Shown piece after piece: positions 1 through 14,019 of a DNA stretch of 64,000 bases. Source of the stretch: Chrysomallon squamiferum (taxonomy: Eukaryota > Mollusca > Gastropoda > Neomphalida > Peltospiridae). The notes under the pieces were generated by a model that did not search any database, was not told the origin of the DNA, and saw only the letters and a program-made list of their open reading frames with translations. Both the position numbers and the translations under genes were made by a program. The stretch lies in assembly GCA_012295275.1 (NCBI GenBank), contig CM022672.1, positions 8,769,034 through 8,833,033 on the forward strand, read 5' to 3'. How positions within the stretch are numbered: the first letter of the stretch is position 1; each line of letters starts with the position of its first letter.

Positions 1-164
1 CCGTATGAACTGCCAGTGGGTGAAAAAAAAATATAAAAAATAGTCTTCTATTGATTGTGTCTGCAAACTGGAAAAGCAAACAATTTGTCATATCGCTCTG
101 TCCATTCCCAATCTAATCCTATTTTACACTAACACTGTTTGAATTAGCAATTTACCTGACCACA

Positions 165-268
165 TTAAGCTGTAGGAGCATGGTCAGGGCTTCGGGGAGG
201 GAAGGCTGTTATTATGTTTTGCTGCAGCACACCATTAAGAAATATTTTATCTGCTGCAGTCAGGTTAG
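165..268 (-). CDS. candidate terminal exon of an unidentified minus-strand gene
   Basis: On the minus strand a good acceptor (pyrimidine-rich, ending TTTACAG) precedes an open frame of 33 codons ending in TAA at 165-167. The frame starts with two bases completing a split codon. The peptide begins NLTAADKIFLNGVLQQ and ends with a proline-rich stretch (FPPRSPDHAPTA). Base composition is much richer in G and C than the surroundings, as in the confirmed exons of this window. I do not recognise the protein. It could be the last exon of the gene that also owns the exon at 5396-5550, but the phases of the two do not join directly, so at least one exon would lie between. A GTAAAT donor just downstream would make it internal only if the in-frame stop were avoided. 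Confidence 0.35.
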
Positions 269-614
269 CTGTAAATTAATTAAAAAACAGTTTGTAGAAC
301 TGATGACTGACCATCTATCACTAAATATGAGCTTAAATCAATCATTAAACATCAGCATGATAAAATAGTTTTGTTGTTGGTCTAATTTTTTATTGTTTTT
401 ATGTTATGCTAAATACCAGATAAATATCTAACATCTGTTTAGAGTATCATTCATCTCCAGCATTAAAAACATACAAATTTTATTTATTTGTAATCTGTTT
501 TAAAAAATAAATAAACACAAATCCATCCTAAACTTTGAACAGTTTATTTTATAACTATATATCTTAAGGAATATAAGTTAAAAGGATCCTTCATGGATGT
601 AATTATTTATAAAT

Positions 615-1135
615 GGCTGGTTCACTGATTGAAAATTAAAATTACACATTATATGTAATATCTTTCACATTATCTGTAAAATGATTCACTGATATTCAAA
701 TTATTTTATACTTTATATAAATGATCCTTCTTTGCCTCTGAACTTTAAACATGTTATAGCTGATTGACATGACTTGTTACTTTCTGTATATCCAACATTC
801 TTGATCTGAACTTTCAAACAGTATAAACCTTAGAAATAGTTGATCTGACTGACTGAATATAGTAATCACACATTTTAATGTAACCCCTTTCGTTGCTTGA
901 ACACATAAACACAAAACAAATTACTGATATTAATATTACAAATTACTTTCAGTAAGTCTGACATTCTTTGCTTTGAAACTTCAGTGAACATAAACACATT
1001 ACAACAGACTGATACTAAAATTACACATTACATTCTCAAACTGACATTCTCTGCTCTGATATCAACACACTAATTGAGTGATTGAATTTTAAAATTACAC
1101 ATTTTGTGCCACATCTGACTTTCTTTGCTCTTTTC
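615..1135. repeat. degenerate tandem repeat, about 100-120 bp unit
   Basis: Several diverged copies of a unit follow one another. The unit contains an element like TGACATTCTTTGCTCTGA, then AACATAAACACA-type sequence, then ACTGAT and AAAATTACACATTA. I count four to five recognisable copies by eye. No coding signal is visible. Confidence 0.55.
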
Positions 1136-2019
1136 CAGCTCATTTCCTTGTATTAGACCTGCAGTAAGTTCATCAGACACAGATGTCTGATAAAATGGTC
1201 AATACCCAGTGAAAACAATAAAATGGTCAATATTCCTTTAAAGCCAATTTCCTGCTGCAGCACACTGGCTGTGATGTTTGATTCCAGCACCCAAATCCAG
1301 AATCCAAGACAATGAATAATAAATTGAATTGGGGTGATGCAGTTGAAAAATGTCATCTACACCAATTTCCTTACTACCAGGAAGATTCTATAAGGACATT
1401 CATTTTACCTGGCCTCTTGGACTTTCTGGTGAACTCTAACATGTATTTGATTTGTTTCTAAGACAAAGAAAACATTCAGTCAAAAAGTGATATGTGATTT
1501 CAGTAATTAAAATAAATTGGTTATGGTTTGGATTCTGTAACAAACCTTCTATATGACAATTATTTATGTTGTAACTATTTCATTATCACTGTAACTATTA
1601 TGGTTTTCTTATTATTATTTAATACACCTTTGACAGAATGATTATGTGTGTTCATGTGCGAGACACACAGAAAGAAAGAGACACACGCAAACAAACAAAC
1701 ACTGGAGGGATTATTTGGGGTTAGTTTTCTTTTTGACAATTTTCATTACACTAAAACAAGAAGACACCAATGCCTTTTTTTTTTCTTTTTTTTTTTTTTT
1801 TTTTTAACAAACAACAAAACCAATTTGTACTCATGTCAGAAAAAAAAAAATAAAAAAATCTGTATAATGTTGTTTCTCTTTGGTCTCTCTACAGACAATA
1901 AAGCAGAGAATCAAGGACAAATTAGATAAAGTAGGATAATCAAAGTGAAATATATCAATGAGCTATTAATGATGATTAACATTCCCAAGGCTACCAATCA
2001 TCAGAAAAAGTTAGAGCTT

Positions 2020-3400
2020 GTTTGAAATTAGAAGAGCCATGAAGTTCAGAGTAAATAAAATACCCAGAACTTAGTTATCAGTTAACTGTTCTTGATTACT
2101 GTAGTAATAATAAAAATCTTAATTTACTATCTTAATAAATTTTACTGAGTTTGTTAACCATTCAGAGTGTCACAAAATAAGGTGAAAATTTTAATACCCA
2201 GAACTTATAGATAGTAATTTTAGTGATGATGATGACAATGATGATGATGATGATGATAATGTTAATAATAATCATAATTTACTATTATAATAATAAATAT
2301 TTTTTCTTGTTAGAAACTGAAAAGCCATAAATTTCAGTGCCAATGTAATACCTACATCCTTTTAGTTATCAATTTACAATCTTTATAATTATAAGGCAAT
2401 AATAATTTTAATATGTTGATTTATTATCTTATTAATAAATATTTAGATACAGTTTTATTACACATTTAAATGTCCAAGGATCTGTATAACTGTAACACAT
2501 CCACAATGACTTTGTTTTTATAATTATATGAAAAATATTTTTATTTATTATCTTATTATATCTAATTCCTAATTTACTACCTTAATACTAAAATGTAATA
2601 TGTGCTGTTTGGATATGTTATTGGTATATGACTAAATATATTCTGCTATGTTGTTTTTAGTCAGTTTATAAATTAGAGTTTATACCTGAACCCAGTAATA
2701 CTGTTCTTAATTTATATATTTGTCTTTTTGCCAAGAAATAATGTTATTAAATGAAATTTTTTTATCCTGTTTTACTTTTTTTTATTGTTGCTGTTGTTTG
2801 TTTGTTCCTTTGTTTGTTTTTCACTTTTACATCTGATCATACTGATGAAAATAAAATTAATTTAATGTTAATTTTATAATTCTGTTTAATTCTTCTATAG
2901 TCAATTAATGAAACTATCAAAGAAAAAATGTTTCCTGTTGACAAAATAATCTTCTTAAACTTGATTACATTTTTAAAGAAAAATGTTTCTACTGTAAAAT
3001 AATCTTCTTTTATGACAGATTTACTGTTTTAATTAATACATCTACATTTTTTTTTTAATAAGTTCATTATTGTTAACTAATAATGCCTGCCTGTTTAAGC
3101 CAACACATTTTTTATCATTTCATAGTTACTACCAATTTCAGTACAACCTATCTTTTTACCAATTAATATTATCTATTATCTAATTTTTTTAATCATTTCA
3201 TAATACCAACTCCAGTAAAGTTGTTTTAGAAATCATAGTATTCCATTAAATCTTTTTACCATTTCAAAGTTAATAACAATAGCATGCATATTTTTACCAT
3301 GTCATATATAACATCTGTATTAAGTACTTAATGTTCTTCTGAAGCATTCCATTTAAATACTAATAATACACAATAACTTTAATAACAGTACTTTCTTTTT
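2020..3400. repeat. AT-rich tract of decayed tandem duplications
   Basis: Short phrases recur at irregular spacing: AATACCCAGAACTTA (about 2060 and 2195), AAGCCAT-AA-TTTCAG (about 2035 and 2325), AAAATGTTTC followed by AAAATAATCTTCTT (about 2925 and 2990), and TTTTTACCATTTCA-type phrases (3200-3310). These look like old local duplications. A GATGAT microsatellite sits near 2225-2260. I see nothing coding. Confidence 0.4.
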
Positions 3401-4059
3401 CATCTTTTTATTCCACAGTTTTTAACAAAAAAAAAAATTTATATATATATATATATATATTATTCATTTTTACTTATAATCCAATAAAAGTAAAAATATA
3501 TAGGCATATATATATATATATATATATAGATTTATTTGCTTTCGCAAATTTTTAAGGCAGTGAGTAACTGTTTCAAAAATAAACCTGTCTTTAATTGTAA
3601 TTACGTCTTTTGTTGATGAAACCTTATTGATTTTCAGAGGTATTCTAAATGAAATATTGATTCTCATTCAGCTACAGGGTTTTTCTAAATCATTAATGAC
3701 AATAATTAAGAACATTTCTAAAGCATAGGACAAGAAAACTATTTTTATTTATAAAAATATTAACCTCCCTCAAAATTTTCAGAGTAAAAATTAATTTTGA
3801 AAAATTATGAGCATTAACAAAACTAAATAGTTTTAAGATCTTTACATAAAAGATTATGTGTAGTTTATTACAGTTTTTATTATACAACACATTTATTATT
3901 AGAAATGTACTAGTAATTGCACACTGAATCTGGCATTACATATATATCTTAGTTCTGTACATGGCCTGTTTTTATTTTTATGATTAATACATATACACAT
4001 ATACTTACATACATACATATATATATATATATATAAAAACATATAAACCTGTAAATACT

Positions 4060-4620
4060 TAATATTCATTAATTTTTATTCTATTTTTCAAATGCAAAGA
4101 AGCTTATCAATAATTACTTCTTCTGGGTCTTTTTATTACATCAATTTTTTTTTTTTTCAATTTATAAACCGAACAAAAAATTCATTTTTAATATTTCCTA
4201 TTCCATTTTTCAAAAGCAAAGAAGACTTATTTACAATTACTTACAGCAGAACTCTTTATTAATTTACCAAAAACAGATGTAGCCCACGTTGTTATAGAAG
4301 TATCACAAATGTATAGATACAAAAAGTGAAATTCAAAATCTCAACATCAAATGTAACTGTAAAAACCAGAACCTCAAAATTTACATCTAATCTAAAAAAA
4401 CCAGGCTTTTTTTATGTTAAAAGTTAGCTTGTTGTGAGAATGACAAAGTATTAAAGTCATGAAATAAACATAAAGTTTACCGATTAGAAGATAAGCTAAT
4501 GAAAGAAGAATAAAGTTTACTGAATAGAAGTAAGCTTGTTGAAGAAGCATAAAGTCTGTTGAATAGTAATTAAACGGATCAGCGAAGCATAAACAAACAA
4601 TATTCACTTCAAAAGCCTAG
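4060..4620. repeat. two local tandem duplications (about 115 bp and about 55 bp units)
   Basis: The phrase ATTCTATTTTTCAAATGCAAAGAAG near 4078 recurs in slightly altered form near 4198, which gives a unit of about 115-120 bp. Further on, AGCTTGTTG...AGCATAAAGT-type phrases recur about three times between 4425 and 4600. The longest frame here (minus 4392-4607) follows the repeat and looks fortuitous. Confidence 0.4.
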
Positions 4621-5395
4621 TTAATAACATCAATCACTTCGCAACTTTACTATTACATCTGCATATAAGGTGATGGGTCAAAGCTGACATTTATATATAG
4701 AAAAAACCCTCTGATTATCAATTCTTATTTGACCAAAAAAATAATAATGAGTCAACAAATTTAATGTAATATAATAGTAAAAAAAAAAATTTGATTAATA
4801 TTCCATATGTGGCTTTGAAAATTCAAAATGGAAATGGTGGAAAAGAATTAGATTATAAAGGTGGAGAAAAAAATAACAGAAGAACAAAAGATAGAGAAGA
4901 AATTTAATTTCAAACTTGGATTAACCACTAAACTGTTTACCAAAACGTCAAGGACGTAAATACTTCAAAATACAACATCAAAGAACTTTTGATAATTTGA
5001 AAATATAGCGCACTGAAGCACATTAAACTGGTTTAAGACTTTTTACCACTATTCTTAAACTGAGGAGAAAATTATGGCAACACTAGTGGCTTCACCAAAT
5101 AATTCTTCAATAAAAGTCCCAGCTTTAAAATATTTGGTGAAAATGCTTCAAACAGTGATCTAATTACAAATCCAAAGCATCCTGGCCAAATTCAATAACT
5201 GGCTAGCCCTCACCACCAAACAATAAAACACAAATACTTTTCACACTACTCACTGCAATACTTCTGCAACCACTCAAGCAACATATGTTATTCTGCAGGT
5301 GCTTTCACACCAGTAAATACAATCTTGTATGTAACAAGAACTTGTGTAGGCTATTGAGAATATTAAACATGCAATAAATATCTTGTTTTACTTAC

Positions 5396-5550
5396 TTGAG
5401 TAAAAGAAGTGGACACACAGCGAATAGTTTGTCCTGAAACTCCAACAACAGTCGCAGACCAATGCCAGGAATATTCTGTGTGCGTGTATTATATTGATTT
5501 TCACCGATAGAGATAGGGGGCTGTCTCATGCACGGTGGAAGCCATTCTGT
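5396..5550 (-). CDS. candidate internal exon of an unidentified minus-strand gene
   Basis: The minus strand shows an acceptor (TTTCTATTACAG), 155 bp open in exactly one frame, and a consensus donor (GTAAGT). The other two frames are closed. The exon starts in phase 0 and ends two bases into a codon. The translation starts TEWLPPCMRQPPISIGENQY and ends in a leucine-rich segment (IGLRLLLEFQDKLFAVCPLLLL) that looks helical. Codon composition is clearly richer in GC than the flanks. I do not recognise the family. It has no start or stop, so the rest of the gene must lie in the long AT-rich flanks or outside the window; the exon at 165-268 is a possible partner. Confidence 0.5.
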
Positions 5551-5752
5551 CTGTAATAGAAAGACGCAGCAGTATGCAAATGGAAATTCATTGGAACTTT
5601 CTCAAAAACAGGGCAATTTATCATTACACTGAGAACAGCTTCCCATTGTTCTCAACACCACAACAATACTACTTATATCAAGTCTGCTGATTAATTATCT
5701 ATAGACTCATTATTTTTTCTTTTGACAAACTGTTTTTGTTTTTCATGTTGTT

Positions 5753-5755
<3 letters not shown>

Positions 5756-5785
<30 letters not shown>
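5756..5785. repeat. (CA)n microsatellite
   Basis: Uninterrupted CA dinucleotide run, followed by impure CA to about 5825. Confidence 0.9.
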
Positions 5786-5787
<2 letters not shown>

Positions 5788-6919
5788 CAGACACACCCAT
5801 ACATACACATGAACACACACACACACCACACCAACAGTGACATAAACATAGAGACATACACATCCTAATCCTATTCTGAATCAAAGACACCCTAAACAAA
5901 ATGGTTTAGATATTTTTCTTTCAAAACATTTGTATTTTTTCTTCTTCTTTCATTTCTTTTTCTTTTTTCTTTTCTCTTTTCTTTTCTCTGACGTTATTTA
6001 AATATTTATTAATTGTTTTTGTCATTCAGAATCTCTTTTTTTTTTTTCATCTTTTAGGTTTATTTGTTTTGTTTTTATTTCTTTTTTTCTGGTTATAATA
6101 AAAACACACAAATGTTTTTATAAATCTAGTGTAAGATAAATAATGCTGAATTTTTTATTCCTCTATTTCATTATTATTGTTGCAATTTCTTTCATTTTTT
6201 ATTTCCTTTTATCAGTAACATTTTCTTTATGAATTCTTCATAGTAATTAAAAAATTTCATTAATAATAATGCTATTGCCTAAGTATAAAGAAACTGGAAA
6301 AAAACAAAAAACAAAACAAATCACAGAGGTACTTTATATTAAATCAAATATCTGTTTTAAGAAAACGTAAACACAGGCTTTGTTAAAGCTGGCTTCAAGA
6401 GGAAAAAAAAAAAAATTCACTGGAGAAAAAGAAAAATTTTAAAAAGAAAGAAAACCAATTTCTTTGAGTTAACTGAACAGAAATCCATCTAGATCACTCT
6501 AAATCCCACTGCAATCCAAGACACATTCAAGGTCAACCTGAATTCTAGTCTTATTATGTATGCATTTCTTACAATCAGAAGACAATTTTAAGTTACTGGT
6601 TCCCAAAGTGCTCGCTGACGACAAGACCATAATCAAGCATGGCAACTGTCATCATTATGAGAAATCTTTTTCACTGATAATTATCAAACTCATTCCACTC
6701 TGATGTGTGCACCCAGGTCATTCAGGAAAAATCTGTTGATGCTAAATTACAGACCTCATCTGGGCATTTCAAAAGCAACATCAAATTATCCAGGAATAGC
6801 TGAATACTGAAAATCTTAATTCTACAGGCATTAAACTGTGCCTGCAGTTTTCAGACAAAACATAGCACTGGAGCTTAGAAATGTGCTTTAAGATTAAACA
6901 TATCATTCTTCTTCTTCTT

Positions 6920-6921
<2 letters not shown>

Positions 6922-6961
<40 letters not shown>
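6922..6961. repeat. poly(T) tract, 40 nt
   Basis: Homopolymer of T preceded by CTTCTTCTTTC. It could be the tail of a decayed minus-strand retroposon, but no element body is recognisable upstream. Confidence 0.85.
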
Positions 6962-6964
<3 letters not shown>

Positions 6965-7971
6965 TTTCTTTCTCTATTTGTTTAATTTGTAAGTAATAAT
7001 AAAATGTTCTATTATATTTTCTTTTATTTCATTTTTAATTTTTTTAAATAATAATATTAATAATACAAGCATTTCTTTTAAATATCATTCAAAGTAATAT
7101 ATTTCTTCTGTGTTTATGTAATTTGAAAAAACTACTATTTGAAATATCAAAAATCCAAATCAACCACTGATTTTGTCATAACTAATATCAACATAAATAG
7201 AAGAAACACCTTCATTATAGTAAAGCAAACATCAAATTTTAACAATTAATTTAATAATTTTAACTATTAAATACATTAACAAAGAATGTTCTTCCACTAT
7301 ATAAAAACTGAAAAAGAAATTAAATGTTTTTACAAAAATTCTGTAATATTTAAAGGTATTTAAATCTTTAAATTGCTTGTAGAAAACTTAAAATTTCCAG
7401 ATTTTTTCACACCGAGATATCCCACTGTTATCTACATGAAACGAAATGGATAAACAAACATATGTTTCTTTTTACTACACAGTGAAATAAATCTGCAGAA
7501 AAAAATTACACCTTTATGGCTTACTGATTACTAGAATCAGACAGTATTGACTTTTAAAGCCTTGAACATACCTACAAAATTGAACACTGTAATGACTGTC
7601 AACAGTATGGACATGAAGTGACAATGACATTAATAATATCAATATTGGTGTGTTCAGGTATAAAGGTGTTTTTTTTCTCTATGTAGATATTCATGTTGAC
7701 AAAACAACACTGTAAGTAAATACAGAGTAATAATGGAAAATGGTCAACTCAATGTCATGAACAGACTGTCTGTTGTTTATTTTTCCACCTCAAAAGATTA
7801 GGCTATGATTGCCATATTCAAAATCAAATAAACATACCACCAGTTTTTATGTGTCTGCCTTCAGAGTATTTACTTATATTGTTAGTTTTTCCTTTTAGAT
7901 AAAAAAAGACATTAAAAATAAACATTTTATGGATTAAATACGTTTTTTGAAATTGTCTGTATATATATTAT

Positions 7972-7997
7972 TGTGTGTGTGTGTGTGTGTGTGTGTG
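7972..7997. repeat. (TG)n microsatellite
   Basis: Pure TG dinucleotide run. Confidence 0.9.
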
Positions 7998-8234
7998 CTT
8001 TTATTTCAAATGAAATTTTGTACATGTATGTTGATACTGTTTTATTTTAAATGACATTTATTAACAAATGCTGCACAAGTTAAATTATGTATGCTTGAAC
8101 ATTATTATTATTTTAATCCAACCTAAATATATTTGAACAAAAGCATTAAGTTCTCACTTTGAAACCATAATTAAATCACTTTTATTATTAGAAATAAATA
8201 AAATACAATTTTCTTTTTTCACTTAAATATATAA

Positions 8235-8241
8235 CTCTCTC

Positions 8242-8328
<87 letters not shown>
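8235..8328. repeat. compound (CT)n(TA)n microsatellite
   Basis: About 70 bp of CT with one interruption near 8247, running straight into about 24 bp of TA. Confidence 0.92.
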
Positions 8329-8815
8329 CCAGTGTATTATACTATGAATGCTTGCATGTTCTAACACATTACTATTTTAAATTAATAACTCTGACATCAT
8401 TCAGTCATTTGATATTTTAGTTCACACTAAACAAATACATGCAAAAAGCCCATAAAAAGCCTTGAAATAGACTGCGACAAAAGTATACAATTAAACCATT
8501 AAATAAATTTCATGATCTAAATAACAAATTGAACCTTTAACATCAACAAGGACATTAATAAAAATAAACTGTTGTAAACTTTGAGTAGATGTGATAAAAG
8601 AGTGCTAAAACAATTTAAGCAATTCACTGATGTTCCTGTAAAAAACAAATTACAGCTCCAACAGTTACAGGACTGTTGTGTCATAATGTTAATAAATTAT
8701 CACCAAAGGAATATATAACTGTATGTTTATATATATATATATAACATTTTTGTTGTTTCCAAATGTTTATATGTGTTTTTATATATGTATCTATAAATGA
8801 CTATACATATGTGTG

Positions 8816-8820
<5 letters not shown>

Positions 8821-8860
<40 letters not shown>
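8821..8860. repeat. (GT)n microsatellite
   Basis: Forty bases of pure GT. Confidence 0.92.
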
Positions 8861-8863
<3 letters not shown>

Positions 8864-10339
8864 TGGATGTATGGATGCACATATGTATAAGTTATGTTGC
8901 TAAGTGACATGTTGCAGTATGGGTATGTAGATGCAAGTTTGCATACCTTTTGTTCAGATATATGCTTGTATTTTTGTTATGCCAATACAAGCCTGTGAAT
9001 GTTCCTACTGGATCCTTAACAAATTTCAGACATATATGATATAATCATATCTTCAACAAAACCTTTTACACACACACTCACACACATACTGAAACAAAAT
9101 GAGTCAGTAGCACTTGATGTTTTCTACCAGTCTTTCATTTTCAGAATATTAAAAACCTAATCCATCAATACTAATGGTTTTGTAGTGTGACTAAGAAACC
9201 CATTCTCAGCACATCTATATCAAAGTCTGAAAAGGATTTTACCCATTTAAATTCAACTGATAAGGGAAGCCAAAAAATCTTTATTATATAGATAATGTTC
9301 AGTGAATCATCATCTATTTAAGAGGATACATGCAGCAATATAAAAACAATTGTTATTTTTCACAGAATTGTTACAGAACTGAAACTTGATAGAAATAATC
9401 CCCTTTTGTTACAATAAAAAAATAGTACTAGTTTATTTTTGATGACATTCTTAAATATTAAAGTATCCCATTTCATGAACCTTCAACCCAAACCAACACA
9501 CATGCGTGCACACACACAAACACAAACACATATTTAATATATATCATTGACAAAATAACAGAAAGAAGAAACAACATTTTTTTTTTTTTTAAATAATGTT
9601 TTTCATTTGTATTTTGAAACAACAGAAAGTTGTATAAAGGTTATATGAAAAGAATAGTTAATTTTTGCCAAGTTTTTCTTTTTGTCATTTTGCAGTGTTT
9701 GTTTTCAAATATACATATTCCAAATTTGGAAATTCTTGCACAAATAGTTTTCATACAGCATCTTTCCAAAAATGTTAGGAGAATACAAAAAAAGATAGGA
9801 GATAAAAAATACAAATGAAGTTTTATAAACCATATTTGTATTTAATTATAGCTATAGGGGTGATATTATGCATCATTATTACATACTCTTTATACATGCA
9901 CTTTCTTTCGCCAAAAACCAGAAACATTTATCTGCAAAAGTAAATTTTTTATATAAATGGTCATGCCAAAAACTAAAAAAACTATTATGTTGATTCAAAT
10001 TTTGTCCATTCTGGCCTAGCATGTCCCCTTAAACCCACAAAAATTACTGAACAGGTGAATAATTTAATACAATGAGTACTGAACTACTTTTTCACATAAA
10101 CATCGACATGTCACATGATCAGTTCTAACTGATGTATTAAGTAAACAATTTCCTATTCCAAACACTATCCTAATACAAGCTTAAAGGTTGTGATATGTGT
10201 TTTTCAACATGTAATAATGTATTTAAAGCTAATAATGAATTATGAATAATGTTGTTTGATCTCTAATATCATCTGCATTGTACTAAAAAAAAGTCCTGAC
10301 ATTCAATAACCATGAAGATTTCATTCAGGTTTTCACTTG

Positions 10340-10570
10340 CATATAATGATATATCTAAACAATTAACTTCTACATCAAAATTCACTTTTGATTAAAGAAT
10401 TCACTTAAATATCTAAACAATTCATTTCTCTAAACAGTTCACTAGAATTTACAAACAGTTTACTAGAATATCTTTAAAAAAAGTGTCTTACTGAATATAA
10501 TCTAAATAATTCACTTGAATACAATTCACTTTAATTTCTAAATAATTCCCTTGAATATCCAAACAGATGT
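10340..10570. repeat. degenerate minisatellite built on AATTCACTT-AATATCTAAACA
   Basis: About seven diverged copies of a 22-35 bp unit containing CTAAACAATTCACTT or close variants follow each other. No coding potential is visible. Confidence 0.5.
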
Positions 10571-12570
10571 GCCACAGAAACTGCTGTTTTAAATAGAAAT
10601 AAATTATTTCCACAGAACCTCTTCATTTACAGTCTGATGTTGTCTGTGATGCATTCAACAAGCAATTATTAATGCAAAATTTGTCACAATAAAAGATGTT
10701 ATGGCAGTATATGGAGATATTAACTCAACTGATGGGTAATGAAGTAACAGGACTGGCCTGCAGCTGGAATGGATATTAAATAAAAGTAAATCAAATATAC
10801 GACCATCAACAGATCTTTTAGATGAAACTTGCATTAACAAAATGGAAGGAAACAGCATTTTCACTTAGTTCATCTGTGGCTAAAAGCATTTCCTATGATA
10901 AACATTTGTCTGAGACTTGAAAGAAAAAGTATTGTGAGTTTTTCTCAACACTACATTTTCTTTAACAAAATATCGGACAAAATGGACTTTACTGCCTTTA
11001 CATATTTATTAAAAATTTAACTGCTGTCATGGCATTATTTTGTAAAATGACAGCCAATCTTTTGTTTTCTGTGTTATCTGTATAAAATATACATATGCAA
11101 AGCAGATTTTCTTCTCAAAGTATTCACATATTTGTCTACACAATAAATGAATATTTTTTTTGGTATCATGTTATCTGCGTATGTATGTATGGCATATAAG
11201 CATGCATAGACGTTTCCAGAGAATGCACATGTTGCATTTGCCAGCATATTAAATGCAAAGTGATTTTCCAAAATAACCCTGTTTTACCCCACAATCAGTA
11301 ATATTTAAACACCCTTGCTTCTCATTAACTAACCACTGTAGCCAGTCAGAACCTGCATTTTCATATTAAAGCTAAATTATCTTTGTCACACATTTCATTC
11401 TGCTGTTTAAACAGATGAATAATAGAAGAGAATCCTTAATGTTAAGCTGATAAAGGGAAGTTGTAGACTTTCTCTAAGCTGACAATCAGATTACATCTCG
11501 GAATTGAACCTTGGATAATTCTGCATCGGGCTACCAAGGGCTTCTAATTATTACACTGTTTTCTCCAGCATACGTCACGTTCTGATCAAATGGATTGTGC
11601 AAAACAACATGCTGAAATCAAATCGCAATAAAGAAGTGTCTATAAAATGATGTATCACGTCATAAAATATATATATGTCATCACATAAAGCAAGAATTTG
11701 CCAAGGCAATGCCAGGTGATAGGAATATAGAATGTCACCGGATATTAAACTCTGAGACTTTGAATTAATAAAATTCTGCAAAAGACTAAACAGGTGTGGA
11801 ATTAGTACTCTGACAAATGGATTTAAAAATAGTAGTTTCTGTAATAAATGTATTTTGGAAACTTCTGCATTGTTTCTAAAGCTCATCTCTTGTCAATAGT
11901 GATTAATTACTAATTTATTTTTTCATGTTCAGGCAATTCATCACCATATAAAAAATAAATCAATTAAAACAATACTGCTGCCATAGTACATAAATTCAAT
12001 ACTGAAGAATCATACATAAAGTCATGTATATTATAGTCATAAAAGATTTGTTAATTTTTTTAAATTTATTAAACATATTCTTGCAACATCCACTGCTCAG
12101 AAAATGAACCAAAAATAAAAATATATAAATAAAAAGGCAAGAAAAGAGGTAGTATTTTCCACTGCAAGAAGACCATCAGATTGTTTTCAGCTCAATAATG
12201 TAACTATGAAAATTATGATTCTTTATTACTAAGTTAAGATAAATTATTTGGATTTAATTACTCCAAGACAATATACACGGTACTCTATATATTACATATT
12301 AAAGTAATTGTTTATGCAATTATTTACTGAAAGAACCCAAATATTCATGTTAATAAACAAAATTTAATTTCTTCATTTACATATTTGAATCCTTCACATT
12401 TTACTGAAAAAGATTCTTAAAATAGTAATACTAACTCATTTTGAAAACTCATTTTTTTAAATTCAAAGACTTTTGTAAGAAGGAATGTACATCTTTCTTT
12501 TTTGGTTTATAATTTCAGTGTTAAAGTAGACTTTCTTGTATTCTGTATATGATAAACAAACAAACAAACA

Positions 12571-12572
<2 letters not shown>

Positions 12573-12602
<30 letters not shown>
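12573..12602. repeat. (CA)n microsatellite
   Basis: Pure CA run preceded by CAAA tetranucleotide repeats. Confidence 0.9.
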
Positions 12603-12912
12603 TCAGTTTTGATACACATACACACAATTTACATTGTAAAGCCAGACTTCAACAAACAGACATGTGCTTTCTCTGTACATATCATAAATGGTGTCAATAG
12701 AAGTCAAATTCTGAAAGTGTTTTATAATAAACAGTTAATGCCCACATGTTGCAGGTGACAGTCACAGCTGTAACATCCAAACCAGACTAAACTTGGACAT
12801 AATTTTCAAAGTGCACAATACAGAGATGGGATCAATATGAAACAACATTCGTTTTAACACAGCAATTAGACAATCAAAGAAATTATAAAAAACTTGTTTT
12901 TTACACGTACAC

Positions 12913-12915
<3 letters not shown>

Positions 12916-13004
<89 letters not shown>
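12916..13004. repeat. (GA)n microsatellite, 89 bp
   Basis: A long uninterrupted GA run. It creates an artefactual minus-strand Leu-Ser frame (12762-13010) that is not a gene. Confidence 0.95.
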
Positions 13005-13006
<2 letters not shown>

Positions 13007-13986
13007 ACAAATTATTTTTTATAACTTTTATTTTCTTGAAAATTGTTGTAAAAACAATATTTGTAAGACATAAATATAACCAGTATATAAATAAATGGGA
13101 AAATTATGAAACATTCTACAGATCAATCTGGAAGCTATTTTGACTAAAATTACCTGTTACAGAAACTGATTTTAATTTTGTATTAGAGAAAAATAATAAT
13201 ACTATGTAATAATGAAAATCAGTTAAACAGTGTTATTTTAATTTAAACCTTAATATAACTCTTGAAAGCAATGAAATATGAGATTAAAGAATATAAACAA
13301 ATAAAACAAAAGATAGTCAGCTTTGTTACAATTTTGGTCTGAAATTATTCAGACAGTATAATCATTACTAAGTGATTCTCAACCATTTTTGAAGTGGATT
13401 TAGATTTTAAAAAATAATAATAAAATAAACTTAATAAGATAAACAACCTTTTTGTTAAGTATGAAGTATATAACGATATACAAATATTAAATGTAATATC
13501 TGTAAGTCATTCCAGGTTTAATTCTCTTCACTTGAGTTCTATTTATATACCATAATTTTTTCCAATAAGACCTGTACCAAGACAACTTATTATATCACTT
13601 AGCTTATTTCCAGACAAAAGTCCATTTTGCTGACGAAAGAAACTACAACATAAACCAGTAGATAAAATGAGATAATGATTATATGTACCAATAATCTAAA
13701 GATATGCATTTTTCTAATAAATATAGTAGTAGATTTTAACTAACCTTTCAGAAAATATATTATGTATGTGATATATTTATGTGTGTTTGTGTGTCAGTAT
13801 GTGTAAATATGTAAGTACATGTGTATTAGTGTACACACATTCAAAGGTGTGATGTGTATTCTTTATTATTATTTGCATACATTTAGGTGTATGTTTGTGT
13901 GTTGTTTGCAGAAAACTGAAAGAATATTCATAATAATTAAATTAAATATTGAATAGTAAATAATAACAACGACATAAGTGTATAAG

Positions 13987-13989
<3 letters not shown>

Positions 13990-14018
<29 letters not shown>
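13990..14018. repeat. (GT)n microsatellite
   Basis: Pure GT run. Confidence 0.88.

Positions 14019-14019
<1 letters not shown>

Noticed and set aside
1153-1356. 67-codon minus-strand hydrophobic frame
   Set aside because: Weak donor, no start context, and it lies in repeat-derived AT-rich DNA.
10655-10864. Possible exons near 10640-10740 (acceptor-like TTTACAG followed by short open stretches)
   Set aside because: Stops appear within about 20 codons and no frame continues across acceptable splice sites.
11450-11580. Possible tRNA-derived SINE: minus-strand GGTTCAATTCC resembling a tRNA B box
   Set aside because: No proper A box at the right distance, no cloverleaf, no second copy recognised and no clear tail.
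12762-13010. Minus-strand frame with a long Leu-Ser run
   Set aside because: It is a translation of the (GA)n microsatellite, with no splice or family support.
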